A DNA stretch of 64,000 nt, taken from the NCBI GenBank assembly GCA_902786505.1, contig CADACS010000003.1:18596-82595 (forward strand), in the 5' to 3' direction. A program made the translations under genes and the position numbers. The notes below the pieces were generated by a model. That model saw only the letters and a list, made by a program, of their open reading frames with translations. It was not told where the DNA came from and ran no database searches. Numbering within the stretch: position 1 is the first letter of the stretch; each line of letters begins with the position of its first letter. Below, in pieces: positions 41,535 through 50,542 of the stretch. This DNA is from an uncultured Planctomycetota bacterium (GTDB taxonomy: Bacteria; Planctomycetota; Planctomycetia; Pirellulales; Thermoguttaceae).

Positions 41535-42325
41535 GGTCGCTCCGTCTCTTCTTCCCGCGTAAATTCCAATTCGCGCGTCTCGCCAATGAAGTCGACGCCA
41601 ATCTGATAGCCCGCGGCGGTCAGTTCGCCGTTAATCTCGCTGTAGACGGCGGCGCCGCTCGGACGCGCGATCAGGACGAAATACTCGACGTTCGTCGGCC
41701 GCGTTCTCGCCCAGCGTATAAAGTCGGACGCGTCCCGGAATTCCTTACGGCTCTTTCTCGAAAGAGCGATCACGCGCGCGCCGGAAATATCGACAAACCA
41801 CGGCTGAAGCGCGCCGTCGTTGGGGAAGTTATACAAAACGCCCCCTTTGAGCGCCTCGTTGAGATTCTCGCGCTCGGCGTCTTCGGCGTCTTTCGTCTTC
41901 TCCAATTTCCGCTCCAGCGATTCCGTTTCCGCGGCGATTTCGTTCGTCTTCTTTTTGAGCGATTCGTCCTCTGCAAGTTCCTTCTGAAGCTCGTCCAGTT
42001 CCCGCTCGGCGTCCTTGAGCCGTTCGCGCGCGGAATTGAGCCGCGCTTCGATCTCAGACCGGCTCAGACTCGCCGCCTCCGCGGCAAATTTCGAGAGATC
42101 GTCCGGCGCTTCCGCAATCGCGAGCCGCTCGCGCAGCTTGCCGATCTCGGCGTTGAGCTCCTGCGCCTTTTTCGCGTTCTCAATTTCGTGAACGTCCTGA
42201 ACGGCCGCGCGCGTTAGCTGAAGCGCGAGCAAAAGCGTAATGAGCACGACGACCCCGCACACCGACGTCATCGCGTCCTGAAAGGCAAATAGCGTAAACG
42301 GCGCGCCCTTCTGGCTTCTACTCAT
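41531..42325 (-). CDS. ExbD/MotB-like one-TM protein, type A (first pair)
   Basis: A 264-residue protein with KGAPFTLFAFQDAMTSVCGV at the N-terminus, Asp17 at the entry to the membrane helix (VVVLITLLLALQL), a coiled coil around residues 50-150, and a C-terminal domain with PWFVDISGARVIAL and EYFVLIARPSGAAVY. It overlaps the TolQ-like gene by 8 bases upstream and the type B gene by 4 bases downstream, so the three are translationally linked in the order expected for channel protein plus plug/stator proteins (TolQ-TolR, ExbB-ExbD, MotA-MotB or ZorA-ZorB). Paralogue at 38.5-39.4 kb. Confidence 0.72.
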   Translation of the reverse strand: MSRSQKGAPFTLFAFQDAMTSVCGVVVLITLLLALQLTRAAVQDVHEIENAKKAQELNAEIGKLRERLAIAEAPDDLSKFAAEAASLSRSEIEARLNSARERLKDAERELDELQKELAEDESLKKKTNEIAAETESLERKLEKTKDAEDAERENLNEALKGGVLYNFPNDGALQPWFVDISGARVIALSRKSRKEFRDASDFIRWARTRPTNVEYFVLIARPSGAAVYSEINGELTAAGYQIGVDFIGETRELEFTREEETERP

Positions 42326-43202
42326 GCGCCGTCTCCGAAGCTTCAGCGCCGCCTATCGACGGAAGTTCCCCTTCCACACGGATTTTCGTTACGATGTTCG
42401 TCGTGCAGAATTCGGCGATTTCGTCGAGCAGTTCCTCTTCCGATTTCCGTACAAACGTGGCGAAAAGCTGGAGTAAAAGCGCGACCGACAGCGCGACGAG
42501 CGTCGTTTCAAACGCCGTCGAAAGGCCCGCGGTTACGTCTTTTAGCGCGGGCGTGAGTTCCGACATGTCGCTCGACGCGGTCAGAACGCCGGTAAAATTC
42601 CCAATCGCGGACGAAAGACCGATTACCGTTCCTATAAAACCGAGAATCGGAATCGCCCAGAGGAAACCGGTAATGAGCGAATAGCTCGTTTCGGAAATAT
42701 TCTCGTCCTGCTCCGCCTGCGTCCGAAAGAGCGCGTCGACGTCGGATACGCGCCCGATATTGCGCAAATTCGAAAGCGTTTGAATAATGCGCCGATAGAC
42801 GATAAAGTCCTTAGGGGAGTCCGCGTTGCGCGATATCTGATTGACGACCTCGTCCACCGTGCCGACCGTGAGTACGAAATCGGGATCGTTCGGTAGAATC
42901 GAAAGGCGCAGAGGCTTGCGCTGAAGCTTGATTTTGCGCGTCTTAATCCACAGCATAAAGAACGTCCAGAAGCCGAGCGCGACGACCGCGTACGGCGTCC
43001 AGCCGCGTTCGGTAAACATGCGCTTAAACGGATTGTCCGGCACAAAGACCAAGATAATATAAAACGCGACCGTCGCCAGCGCCGCCATAACGCCCGAAGG
43101 AAGCGAGCCCGCCTTCGCGAAACGGCCGCCGTCGAATCCAAGACGCCGTTCGAAATCGTCGCGACGCCACGATAGTTTCTGTTCTCTTTGTTCTTTTTTC
43201 AT
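42318..43202 (-). CDS. MotA/TolQ/ExbB-family proton-channel protein
   Basis: This 294-residue membrane protein has two N-terminal helices (VMAALATVAFYIILVFV; YAVVALGFWTFFMLWI), a cytoplasmic stretch, and the family core AIPILGFIGTVIGLSSAI followed by LSTAFETTLVALSVALLLQL. The Gly-Thr-Val and Thr-rich pattern is diagnostic of MotA/TolQ/ExbB channel proteins, which form a pentamer around two MotB/ExbD-type helices and turn ion flow into rotation. It is the only such protein in the cluster, while four ExbD-like partners are encoded right after it. It follows the intact GYF gene by 67 bases. Confidence 0.88.
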   Translation of the reverse strand: MKKEQREQKLSWRRDDFERRLGFDGGRFAKAGSLPSGVMAALATVAFYIILVFVPDNPFKRMFTERGWTPYAVVALGFWTFFMLWIKTRKIKLQRKPLRLSILPNDPDFVLTVGTVDEVVNQISRNADSPKDFIVYRRIIQTLSNLRNIGRVSDVDALFRTQAEQDENISETSYSLITGFLWAIPILGFIGTVIGLSSAIGNFTGVLTASSDMSELTPALKDVTAGLSTAFETTLVALSVALLLQLFATFVRKSEEELLDEIAEFCTTNIVTKIRVEGELPSIGGAEASETAHE

Positions 43203-43269
43203 TTTCTGCCGTTCTATTTCATTGCGGCGCCTCGCGCCGATTGTTCTTTAATGCTGCGTAAATAACGCG

Positions 43270-44271
43270 TTATTGTATTCCAGCCGCTTCGTTTAAAGGA
43301 TAAACCGCCCTCTTCGCCTGCGCCATTAGGAAGAAGAGCAAAATGGCGCCAACCGCCCCAATCAGCCACAATAGGAAGAAAAAGAGAACGCCGCCAAACA
43401 GGAACGGCATATCGAAAATCCAGATCGACATGATATTCAAAATGAGTCCGACGCCGGACGCGACGTTCGACACGACAAGCGCGACGGTCAGACACGTGCC
43501 CGCGGAAGCCGCGAGCCCCGTCGAGACTTGAGGCGAGCGATAATCGGCCAATCCGCGATGAAACAGCGCGGCGTTAATCCCTTTCGCGGCGTCGACTAAA
43601 ACGACGAAAAGCCAATAGACGCGCCAAAACGGAACAAACAGAAAACCTACGGCGACGTCGGGCGTCGTTCGTGCGAATTCCTTCGGGATCGACCGCCACA
43701 TTCCGTGAAGAAACATAAACGTCTCTATGGCGTAGATTAAGATCAAGACCGGCAGCAGTCCCCCAAGCACGAAAAGAAACGTGTCGAAAATACGGCTCTG
43801 AAGCTCGGAAAGCCCCTTGCTTCCGTGGAGATAACTCAAAAAGAGAATCAGCGTAAAGAAGCACCATGAGAGAATAAAGCACCACAGGCTCCAAATGTAA
43901 CGGTTCCTAAGTTTATCGTTTAAACTCGCTTTCTTTCCGTAAACGCTCTTGCGGGGCGCGCTCTCCGGCCGCGCGTCACGCTGGATCGGAGGGGGCTGAA
44001 CTGCCGGCTCCGACGGCGAACTGGAAGACGGAGAATAAACGGGGGGCGCGGCCGGCGGCGGATATGCGGCGCCGGACGGACCAGAATCGCTTTGCCGAGC
44101 CTGCTGAGGGGGCCGCAGTTCGCCGAATTCGTCCGCGGTCTTCCATACGCTTCTATCCCTCGAGAGACGGGTCTCTTCGGTAATCGTTCCGTTCGCGAGC
44201 ATCTCGCGAATTTTCTCCGGGGTAAAGGGCCCGAACGCGAGCCCGCCGCGTTCTACATAAAAACCGGCCAT
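43270..44271 (-). CDS. GYF-domain multi-TM protein, module 1 copy (intact)
   Basis: A 333-residue protein. Residues 1-50 form a GYF_2 domain (FYVERGGLAFGPFTPEKI, then SVWKTADEFGEL), followed by a Pro/Ser-rich linker to about residue 115 and five or six membrane helices (for example FLFVLGGLLPVLILIYAI and FLFVPFWRVYWLFVVL). The block RSIPKEFARTTPDVAVGF between helices is shared with the frameshifted copy at 28.2-29.5 kb, which has three GYF domains instead of one. GYF domains bind proline-rich peptides; the proline-rich linkers of other cluster proteins are possible ligands. It lies 45 bases after the 975-residue gene. Confidence 0.75.
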   Translation of the reverse strand: MAGFYVERGGLAFGPFTPEKIREMLANGTITEETRLSRDRSVWKTADEFGELRPPQQARQSDSGPSGAAYPPPAAPPVYSPSSSSPSEPAVQPPPIQRDARPESAPRKSVYGKKASLNDKLRNRYIWSLWCFILSWCFFTLILFLSYLHGSKGLSELQSRIFDTFLFVLGGLLPVLILIYAIETFMFLHGMWRSIPKEFARTTPDVAVGFLFVPFWRVYWLFVVLVDAAKGINAALFHRGLADYRSPQVSTGLAASAGTCLTVALVVSNVASGVGLILNIMSIWIFDMPFLFGGVLFFFLLWLIGAVGAILLFFLMAQAKRAVYPLNEAAGIQ

Positions 44272-44316
44272 AATTCACTCCAATACCAGTATTATTGCGT
44301 TTCTAAAATACGCGAT

Positions 44317-47244
44317 TTATTCGTTTACCGTCATATAGACGGGCGACCATCGGTCGGCGTCGGTCAGCTCGGCCCGTACGTTCGCCCCGCCGTTTATACA
44401 TTTGCCAATTTCGATCAGCGTCTGCGGCGAGCCCTCCGAACGCGCGATCCACAGCGTGGCGCCGTCCTGCGGGGAAACGCCGCCGCCAAACGTTACGCCA
44501 AAACCCCCTTCCGCCGCGTCGACGAATCCAACCCACTTATATTGCGACAAAACGATATCGGGGCCGCTTCCGCCCCCCGCTTTAAATTCGGCGAACTTAG
44601 CCTCTATCGCGGCGGGGGTGAAATCGCGCGTCAACTTTTTCGCAAGGGTCTGAAATTCCTCGTAACCTTCGGACCGCTGATTGTAAAAGTCGACGTCGGT
44701 CCTAAACGACGGTTCGGCTTCAAACTTCTCGCGCCACTCGCGTAAACTGCTGAATTTCTCCTCTTTACAAACGACGAGCAGCAGTTTATAGAGCATCACC
44801 GCCTTGAGCGCGGGGTCGAGCTCGGTCTCTTTCGCGGTCGCGACGAGCGTCATAATATTCTGAACGGCGCCGGCAAATTCCGTCTGAGACGGCGCCTTCT
44901 TGGCAAAGCCGTCGATAACGTTGTAAAGCCGATACTGCAGGGACTGCGTGACCGTGTCTTCTTCTTCCATGAAGCTGCCGTTAAACATACGCAGTTCGCC
45001 GTCGAGCGAAGGACGGTATTCGACCATGCGGTCGTCCCCGTATTTAATCTCTTCGACGAGGTAATAATAACGCTCCGTCTCTTCATGATAGAGCGTCCAA
45101 TACCGCGTCGCGTAATCGGCAAAAGATTGACGCAGTTCTTCAAAGAACGCGCCGATATCCGTCGACTGTCCTTCTTCCGTGAGAGGCGCGATAAAATCTT
45201 CAAGCTTAGACCATTCGGGCATAATCGCCAGTTTCGCGCGATTGTTCCCGACGTACTTGAGAACGCCCTCGAGCGCGGCCTCGTCTTTCGTCCACTCCGA
45301 AGATTTTGCCCCGAATCGGGTTACAAAACTATTCCACGCGTCGACCGACGCCGTAAGCTCGACCGCGGCGTTCGTCGCGACGATTCGGTCGGCCGGAACC
45401 TTTAACGCGCTGAAAACGCGGTCAAGCTCCGAGCGGTAACCGGCGGCGTTCCCGACAGTTCGGGCAAGCGCTTCAGCAAATCCGGCCCGCGTGCGTTCGC
45501 GTTCAAACGCGTCGACCGCGCCGGCAAGCGTCTTAAGCGACGTCTCCAGCCCTTCGGAAACGTTGGAAAGCTGCGCGGAGCGTTCCAATTCCGTCAGACC
45601 GCTTTTAAGCTGCGTTACGCCCGTTACGAGATCGGCGTCCGAGAGATCGCCGCGCTCTTTCAGCGCGTCGAACTTGGCCTTCAAAACGGCGAGTTCCGCG
45701 GAAAACTTCTCATCCGCCGCCGATCGGTTTTTGACGCGAAGCTGATTGTCTTCCCGCGCTAATTCGTTATATTTCCGCTTTTCGGATTCCGTCTTCGCCA
45801 CGTTTTTGAGCGACGCGAGCGACGTATAGTCGCTCCGGCCGTTCGAGTGCGCGTCGGTCAGTTTGGCGACGAGATCTTCGTAAGAGCTAACCCGTTTCGA
45901 CTCCTGCGCTTTCATCGAATCGTAACGGTCAAATACCTTTTCCACTTCCGGCGAGCGTTCCAGCCGCGAATCCCGTTCGCGCATTCGCGCAATTTGCTTT
46001 TCCACGCGTTCGAGCGCGGCGACGTCCCCGTTCTCGTACTCCGCGAGCGTTTGAGAGATTTCCTCCGCAAAGGCGCGCGCTTTCTTCTTCGAGACGTTCT
46101 GATACGCAGCCGTCGCCGCGGCGGCAATAAACCCGGCGACGAGCGTAAGTATCAGCGAGACCGTGAGAAGCGTCTTGCGCCGGTTCTTCATGTGCGTCGC
46201 GTCGAGATAGACGCGCGCGCGTTCGCTCACCTGCGGCATATTCGGACGGCCCGCCGCCGCGGTCGCCTGCTCCAGACGCGAGAGCGCGTTTTCGATCGTC
46301 GATTCCTCTTCTTCCGCGTTGATCGCGTTTTCCAACTCAAACGCTCGTCGGCGGACCGTCGCTTCGAGCGACTGCTTCCGTTCGACCGATTCGGAAAACG
46401 CGACCGCCGCCTTGAGATTCGACTGCTCCTCGACGGAAAGCGACGCGAAATACTCGTCGATCTTTTCCGTGTTGTTCGCGATAAATACGCGATATTTATT
46501 GAGATGGGCGAGCGACTCGCTTTCGTCCTGCCGTTCAAGCGCGTCGCTCCATTCGGCGATCAAAAAACGGAGCTCCTCTTTCCGTTCGACGTCGACGAGA
46601 TACGCTTCGGCTTTCCGAAGCCGTTCGACGGTCTCCTGTGAAGGCGGAGTTCGCCGGGAAGGCGATTCCAGCTCGTCGAGACACGCGCGTACGGCCTCGC
46701 GGGTAGCGTTCGACGGCGTAAGAGAGCTCGCGAACTCGCCGATCTCCCGATCGCGGCGCCCTTCCAACGCGTTAATGGAGCGGATCAGGCCCGGATTCTC
46801 CGGAAAGAGCGCGGTCAACTGATAGAGAACTTCCAGCCGCTCTTCCGCGGGCGCGTCCGCGAGCGCAAGGCGCCGGTTTCGCGCAAACAGATCGGCGTGC
46901 GCCTCGTACGACATGAGGAACGTCTGCAATTCGGTCCCGTTGACGGTCGAAATATTCGCCTTAATCTCCCAGCCGAGTCCGCGGCAGACGTCGCGCCAAC
47001 TGTCGACGTCCGGAAACAGAAGCGTCTGATACTCCTGAAGGAGATTCTCTTCTTTCGCAATGCGCGCCGCCTCGCAATAGAAGCCGGTCGTGTAGTACGC
47101 GATCGCCGTCGAAAGAAGACCGTTCAGACGGTCGCACGCCGCCCCGTAATCTTTCGCGATCTCCGAAAGTTTGTCGTACTCCATCCCTTCCGGATCGGCA
47201 AGCGCTTTGCGAATCTGTTCTACTATCTTAGCGTTTGATATCAT
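44317..47244 (-). CDS. Large coiled-coil single-TM protein, module 1 copy
   Basis: A 975-residue paralogue of the 970-residue protein at 29.5-32.4 kb. Both share the opening KIVEQIRKALADPEG, a CEAAR block, a single membrane helix (here LLTVSLILTLVAGFIAAAAT, about residues 360-382), an extended coiled-coil segment with many Glu/Lys/Arg, and the ending YKWVGFVDAAEGG then DRWSPVY. The N-terminal third is cytoplasmic by charge. The family was not recognised. It lies 89 bases downstream of the GAP1-like gene. Conserved order in both modules suggests that it contacts GAP1 and GYF proteins; a force- or signal-transmitting rod is possible. Confidence 0.8.
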   Translation of the reverse strand: MISNAKIVEQIRKALADPEGMEYDKLSEIAKDYGAACDRLNGLLSTAIAYYTTGFYCEAARIAKEENLLQEYQTLLFPDVDSWRDVCRGLGWEIKANISTVNGTELQTFLMSYEAHADLFARNRRLALADAPAEERLEVLYQLTALFPENPGLIRSINALEGRRDREIGEFASSLTPSNATREAVRACLDELESPSRRTPPSQETVERLRKAEAYLVDVERKEELRFLIAEWSDALERQDESESLAHLNKYRVFIANNTEKIDEYFASLSVEEQSNLKAAVAFSESVERKQSLEATVRRRAFELENAINAEEEESTIENALSRLEQATAAAGRPNMPQVSERARVYLDATHMKNRRKTLLTVSLILTLVAGFIAAAATAAYQNVSKKKARAFAEEISQTLAEYENGDVAALERVEKQIARMRERDSRLERSPEVEKVFDRYDSMKAQESKRVSSYEDLVAKLTDAHSNGRSDYTSLASLKNVAKTESEKRKYNELAREDNQLRVKNRSAADEKFSAELAVLKAKFDALKERGDLSDADLVTGVTQLKSGLTELERSAQLSNVSEGLETSLKTLAGAVDAFERERTRAGFAEALARTVGNAAGYRSELDRVFSALKVPADRIVATNAAVELTASVDAWNSFVTRFGAKSSEWTKDEAALEGVLKYVGNNRAKLAIMPEWSKLEDFIAPLTEEGQSTDIGAFFEELRQSFADYATRYWTLYHEETERYYYLVEEIKYGDDRMVEYRPSLDGELRMFNGSFMEEEDTVTQSLQYRLYNVIDGFAKKAPSQTEFAGAVQNIMTLVATAKETELDPALKAVMLYKLLLVVCKEEKFSSLREWREKFEAEPSFRTDVDFYNQRSEGYEEFQTLAKKLTRDFTPAAIEAKFAEFKAGGGSGPDIVLSQYKWVGFVDAAEGGFGVTFGGGVSPQDGATLWIARSEGSPQTLIEIGKCINGGANVRAELTDADRWSPVYMTVNE

Positions 47245-47333
47245 TATAGTTCCGTTCCCTAAACGTCATGCGTTTGCGTGGGGTTAACTTATGCAAGTAT
47301 GATTATTGGTCAAGTCTGAGGGGCTTATTACGG

Positions 47334-50300
47334 TTACTCGCTGACAGTATACGAAGCTTTTCCGTAAAGAATCCAATTCTCACGGGGAGTCTCTTCTCCG
47401 GGACGTATAAGATAGAACAGGAAGTTGCCTGTTCCAAACATGTCTTGCCATCGATTAAGGGTTTCCTTCTTAAACGCATCGTCAATCTCGACGTCCGGAA
47501 AATCGGGCGACATTGTCTTTTCATCTTCAAGAGACCAGCCTTTATCGTAATCCGATGAAAACTTCCGTAAAACATTAAGCAAACTGTGGACGTAAACCCT
47601 TTTATAAACGACTGTAGAATTCTCATAACCTTCTAATTTATCCGTCGATTGCGAAAACTCTAATTGAATTCTCTTTCCAACGCCGGTCTCGACCTCTTCG
47701 CCCGAGTTCCTTTCTGCGGCGTCAATCACATCCATCTTTAACGAAAACAAGTCGGCCTTGTCTTTTACCTTGCCTTCCTTATCGCAAGCAACAACGCAAA
47801 AGACTTTATCGCCTAATGAGCCGCTTCCTTCTGATTCTGATTTATTAGATTCTTTTTCTAATTTTTCAAAAGAAGATTCCGAAACAAATTCACAGTTCGT
47901 CAAAGTTCCATCTGATTCAACTTCGGCTACTTTCGTCATATCAATTGGTTTGTGAAGCTGACAGGAATCACTTCCAAAGTTATCTGCTTCCGGATTGGTT
48001 TTAGATGCAAATGAAAGACGAACTCGGGCAGAACTCAGAATCGCCGGAATATACTGGGGATCGGAAATGTAAAAAGCAAAACTCCCTTCATGATTCTTAT
48101 CAGTCATTCTCTTAACGCCCAGCAATACGGGCGTTCCGTTCACGTCGATGGAGAAAGAGGCCGTCTCTGGCCCGTCGGGAACAAATTCGATTGTTTTTTC
48201 CTGGGTGAGGATTTCTTTGGTCTTATTGAAAGTAAAAGTCAAACCGCAAGCCCATTTACTCTGTGATTTCATGCAGTAATTCATGTAAGCTTTCATTCCC
48301 CTGCCGAAATCGTCTTCCTCCTTATTATCGCCAACAGTGTGCCACGAGTAAAAACTCTGTTGTTTTCCACCAATATTGATTTTAACTGGCGCCCTATAAT
48401 TCTTTGAAAACACAGAAAAACTGTTCTCTGAGTTTAACGTTTTGACAATATAACCCAGGATTTCACTCTCAAGTTCCAGTCTCATTTCAGAAAACACAGA
48501 AACTTTGTCGCCAATCTTACTCAGTTCTTCACTAAATTCGTTTCCCTTACTTTGCTGAAAAGAATCATTGACCATTTTCTTAATCGGCTTCAATCCCTCT
48601 GCAAGCTTTTTGATATCTTCGTCTCTTTTAGCGTCGTCAGAACCGTCGCTGAAACGAATATTGTCTTCCTGGGGAAAAAAACTCTGCGCTAAAACGTCGT
48701 TCATCCCTCCAATAGAAGAACTTTTATGTTCTAATTTTTCATCGAACCACGCGTCTTTATATAGCTTTATTATCAACTCCATTCCCTCAGAAGCAAACTC
48801 ACATTCTTTCTGATAGAATTCAAGATCGAAACTCTTGGCTAAAAATTCGGAGTCTTCCTGAGCTTTTACAATTTCGTCGCACAAATCTGTAATTGACTTA
48901 AGGTCTCCGGGTTTACGTTCTTTATAGCTCTTGAGAAAAGTTTTGGCGTTAGAAATCCTGCCATTCAAGTTTACGATTTCTTTCTGTTTTTCAGCGACAA
49001 ACGAAACTGTCTGCTCAAAATTCTTTTCCTCTTTCAGCTTATTCCACTGTTCTTCCAGTTTCGAGACGACTGGGTTTGCAGTGTGTTGTTCCGTTTTTTC
49101 TTCCGGCAGATTATCTACTTCGGCAGGTTCGCTTCCGGCCTCGTTACTAGGCGTTTGCTCGGTTTTACCTTCAGCTTTTTCGTCCGAAGCCGGATTCGTT
49201 GCTTCGTCGCCTTCATCGTCGTCTTTTGGAGATGCTGAATTGTTGTCTTCTTTTTTCTCCGAATTCTCATTGTTTTTCACTTCGCCCTGTTCTTCCGTGC
49301 TTGAGGACTCTTCTTGCGACTGTGCGGCTGCGGACTCATTCGAATTAGACTCTTTGCCATTTTTGCCTTCAAGCATAAGCCAAAGGGCTAACGAAACAAT
49401 CGCCAGAATAACAAGCCCCGCTAAAAATCCGATAAGAACCCAAACCAATCCAGATTTTTTATGACTGGGCGGCATGTAGGGACCGGACGGAGACTCATTT
49501 GAGGCATAACTTTCGTCAAGCTCGTAATAGTCTTTGGACCGGACGTCTGTATCGGTAAAAAATACGTCGTCTTTAGGATTGAACGAAGACGGCCCCCTGC
49601 CCGGCGCTCTGCTTCTCGGCGCCTCTTCCGGAGTCAGCCCCAGAGGTTCCCACGACTGCGGGGCTTCAGCACGCGCGGAGGCGACTCCGCGCGCGAGATC
49701 GACTAACGGTTTCTCTTGCGGCGTGAGAGTCGTCTCGTCAATGCGGGGCACGGCGCCGGGATTGCGCAGATCAAGGGTAAGCGCGTTCTGATTCCTGAGG
49801 AGCTTTTCGTCGTAAGCGCCGTCGACCAGCGCGCGCCACTGACATTGCGCGTTCGCAGGGAGGGACGTGTAGTAGGTAGAAAAGGTCGCCTTCCAACGCT
49901 CTTCGGGCTTTAAAAGGACCAGCGCTTCTCTGAAGAGAGTTAAAACGTCCTGCTCCGGTCGGACAATGAGGACGACGGGCCTGCGCGTCAAAACGGTTCC
50001 GGCCAAGACGCCCGCCCAGCCGGGGTCGCCCGTAAGCTTTTGCCACGCGCCCGTTTTAATCGCGTTAAGGTTAATCGATTCAACGCAAAAAACGGTTCGC
50101 GCGTCGAGATAATGCGGCTGCTCGTCTTCCGGCCAACGCTCCATAAAAACGCCGCCCGCGCACAGGGCGGCGGGGCCGGCGTCGCACTTGGCCTTCTCGT
50201 CTTCGCTCAGCACAAGATGATGCGCGATCTTATTCGTTCGACCGGAATAGTCGAGTCCCATATCGGCGACGCGCGAGAGAACGCGCCGCTGACGCCCTGC

Positions 50301-50501
50301 GAATTCATAGAGAAGATAGGAGAACGCGACCGGATTGGCTTTGCCTTCCTCGGACGAGAATAGATGCCGGTAGCCCGAAATGACTTCGAGCGCGCGCGAC
50401 GTCGGCTCGTTGAGGTCCTTTGTGCAGGCCGCGGTGCAAAAGCCGTAAGAGCCCGGTTTCAATCCCTTCGGAACTGACGTAATAATAAGTTCTGTCGCCA
50501 T
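47334..50501 (-). CDS. GAP1-like GTPase-associated membrane protein, module 1 copy
   Basis: A 1055-residue protein. The N-terminal 270 residues closely follow the other copy (TSVPKGLKPGSYGFCTAAC, SGYRHLF, RVLSRVADMGLDYSGRTNKI, LTGDPGWAGVLAG). One membrane helix (GLVWVLIGFLAGLVILAIVS, near residues 352-375) and an acidic Glu/Ser/Asn linker follow. The C-terminal 550 residues are only distantly similar to the paralogue and are encoded by visibly AT-richer DNA (about 47.4-49.4 kb). That region includes Ser/Lys/Glu-rich coiled-coil and beta-rich parts. It starts 41 bases after the GTPase gene. A GTPase partner with an extracytoplasmic sensing domain is the inferred role. Confidence 0.75.
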   Translation of the reverse strand: MATELIITSVPKGLKPGSYGFCTAACTKDLNEPTSRALEVISGYRHLFSSEEGKANPVAFSYLLYEFAGRQRRVLSRVADMGLDYSGRTNKIAHHLVLSEDEKAKCDAGPAALCAGGVFMERWPEDEQPHYLDARTVFCVESINLNAIKTGAWQKLTGDPGWAGVLAGTVLTRRPVVLIVRPEQDVLTLFREALVLLKPEERWKATFSTYYTSLPANAQCQWRALVDGAYDEKLLRNQNALTLDLRNPGAVPRIDETTLTPQEKPLVDLARGVASARAEAPQSWEPLGLTPEEAPRSRAPGRGPSSFNPKDDVFFTDTDVRSKDYYELDESYASNESPSGPYMPPSHKKSGLVWVLIGFLAGLVILAIVSLALWLMLEGKNGKESNSNESAAAQSQEESSSTEEQGEVKNNENSEKKEDNNSASPKDDDEGDEATNPASDEKAEGKTEQTPSNEAGSEPAEVDNLPEEKTEQHTANPVVSKLEEQWNKLKEEKNFEQTVSFVAEKQKEIVNLNGRISNAKTFLKSYKERKPGDLKSITDLCDEIVKAQEDSEFLAKSFDLEFYQKECEFASEGMELIIKLYKDAWFDEKLEHKSSSIGGMNDVLAQSFFPQEDNIRFSDGSDDAKRDEDIKKLAEGLKPIKKMVNDSFQQSKGNEFSEELSKIGDKVSVFSEMRLELESEILGYIVKTLNSENSFSVFSKNYRAPVKINIGGKQQSFYSWHTVGDNKEEDDFGRGMKAYMNYCMKSQSKWACGLTFTFNKTKEILTQEKTIEFVPDGPETASFSIDVNGTPVLLGVKRMTDKNHEGSFAFYISDPQYIPAILSSARVRLSFASKTNPEADNFGSDSCQLHKPIDMTKVAEVESDGTLTNCEFVSESSFEKLEKESNKSESEGSGSLGDKVFCVVACDKEGKVKDKADLFSLKMDVIDAAERNSGEEVETGVGKRIQLEFSQSTDKLEGYENSTVVYKRVYVHSLLNVLRKFSSDYDKGWSLEDEKTMSPDFPDVEIDDAFKKETLNRWQDMFGTGNFLFYLIRPGEETPRENWILYGKASYTVSE

Positions 50502-50542
50502 TTGTTACGTTCCCTGATCTCTAAGCGCGTCGGATTGGCCGT

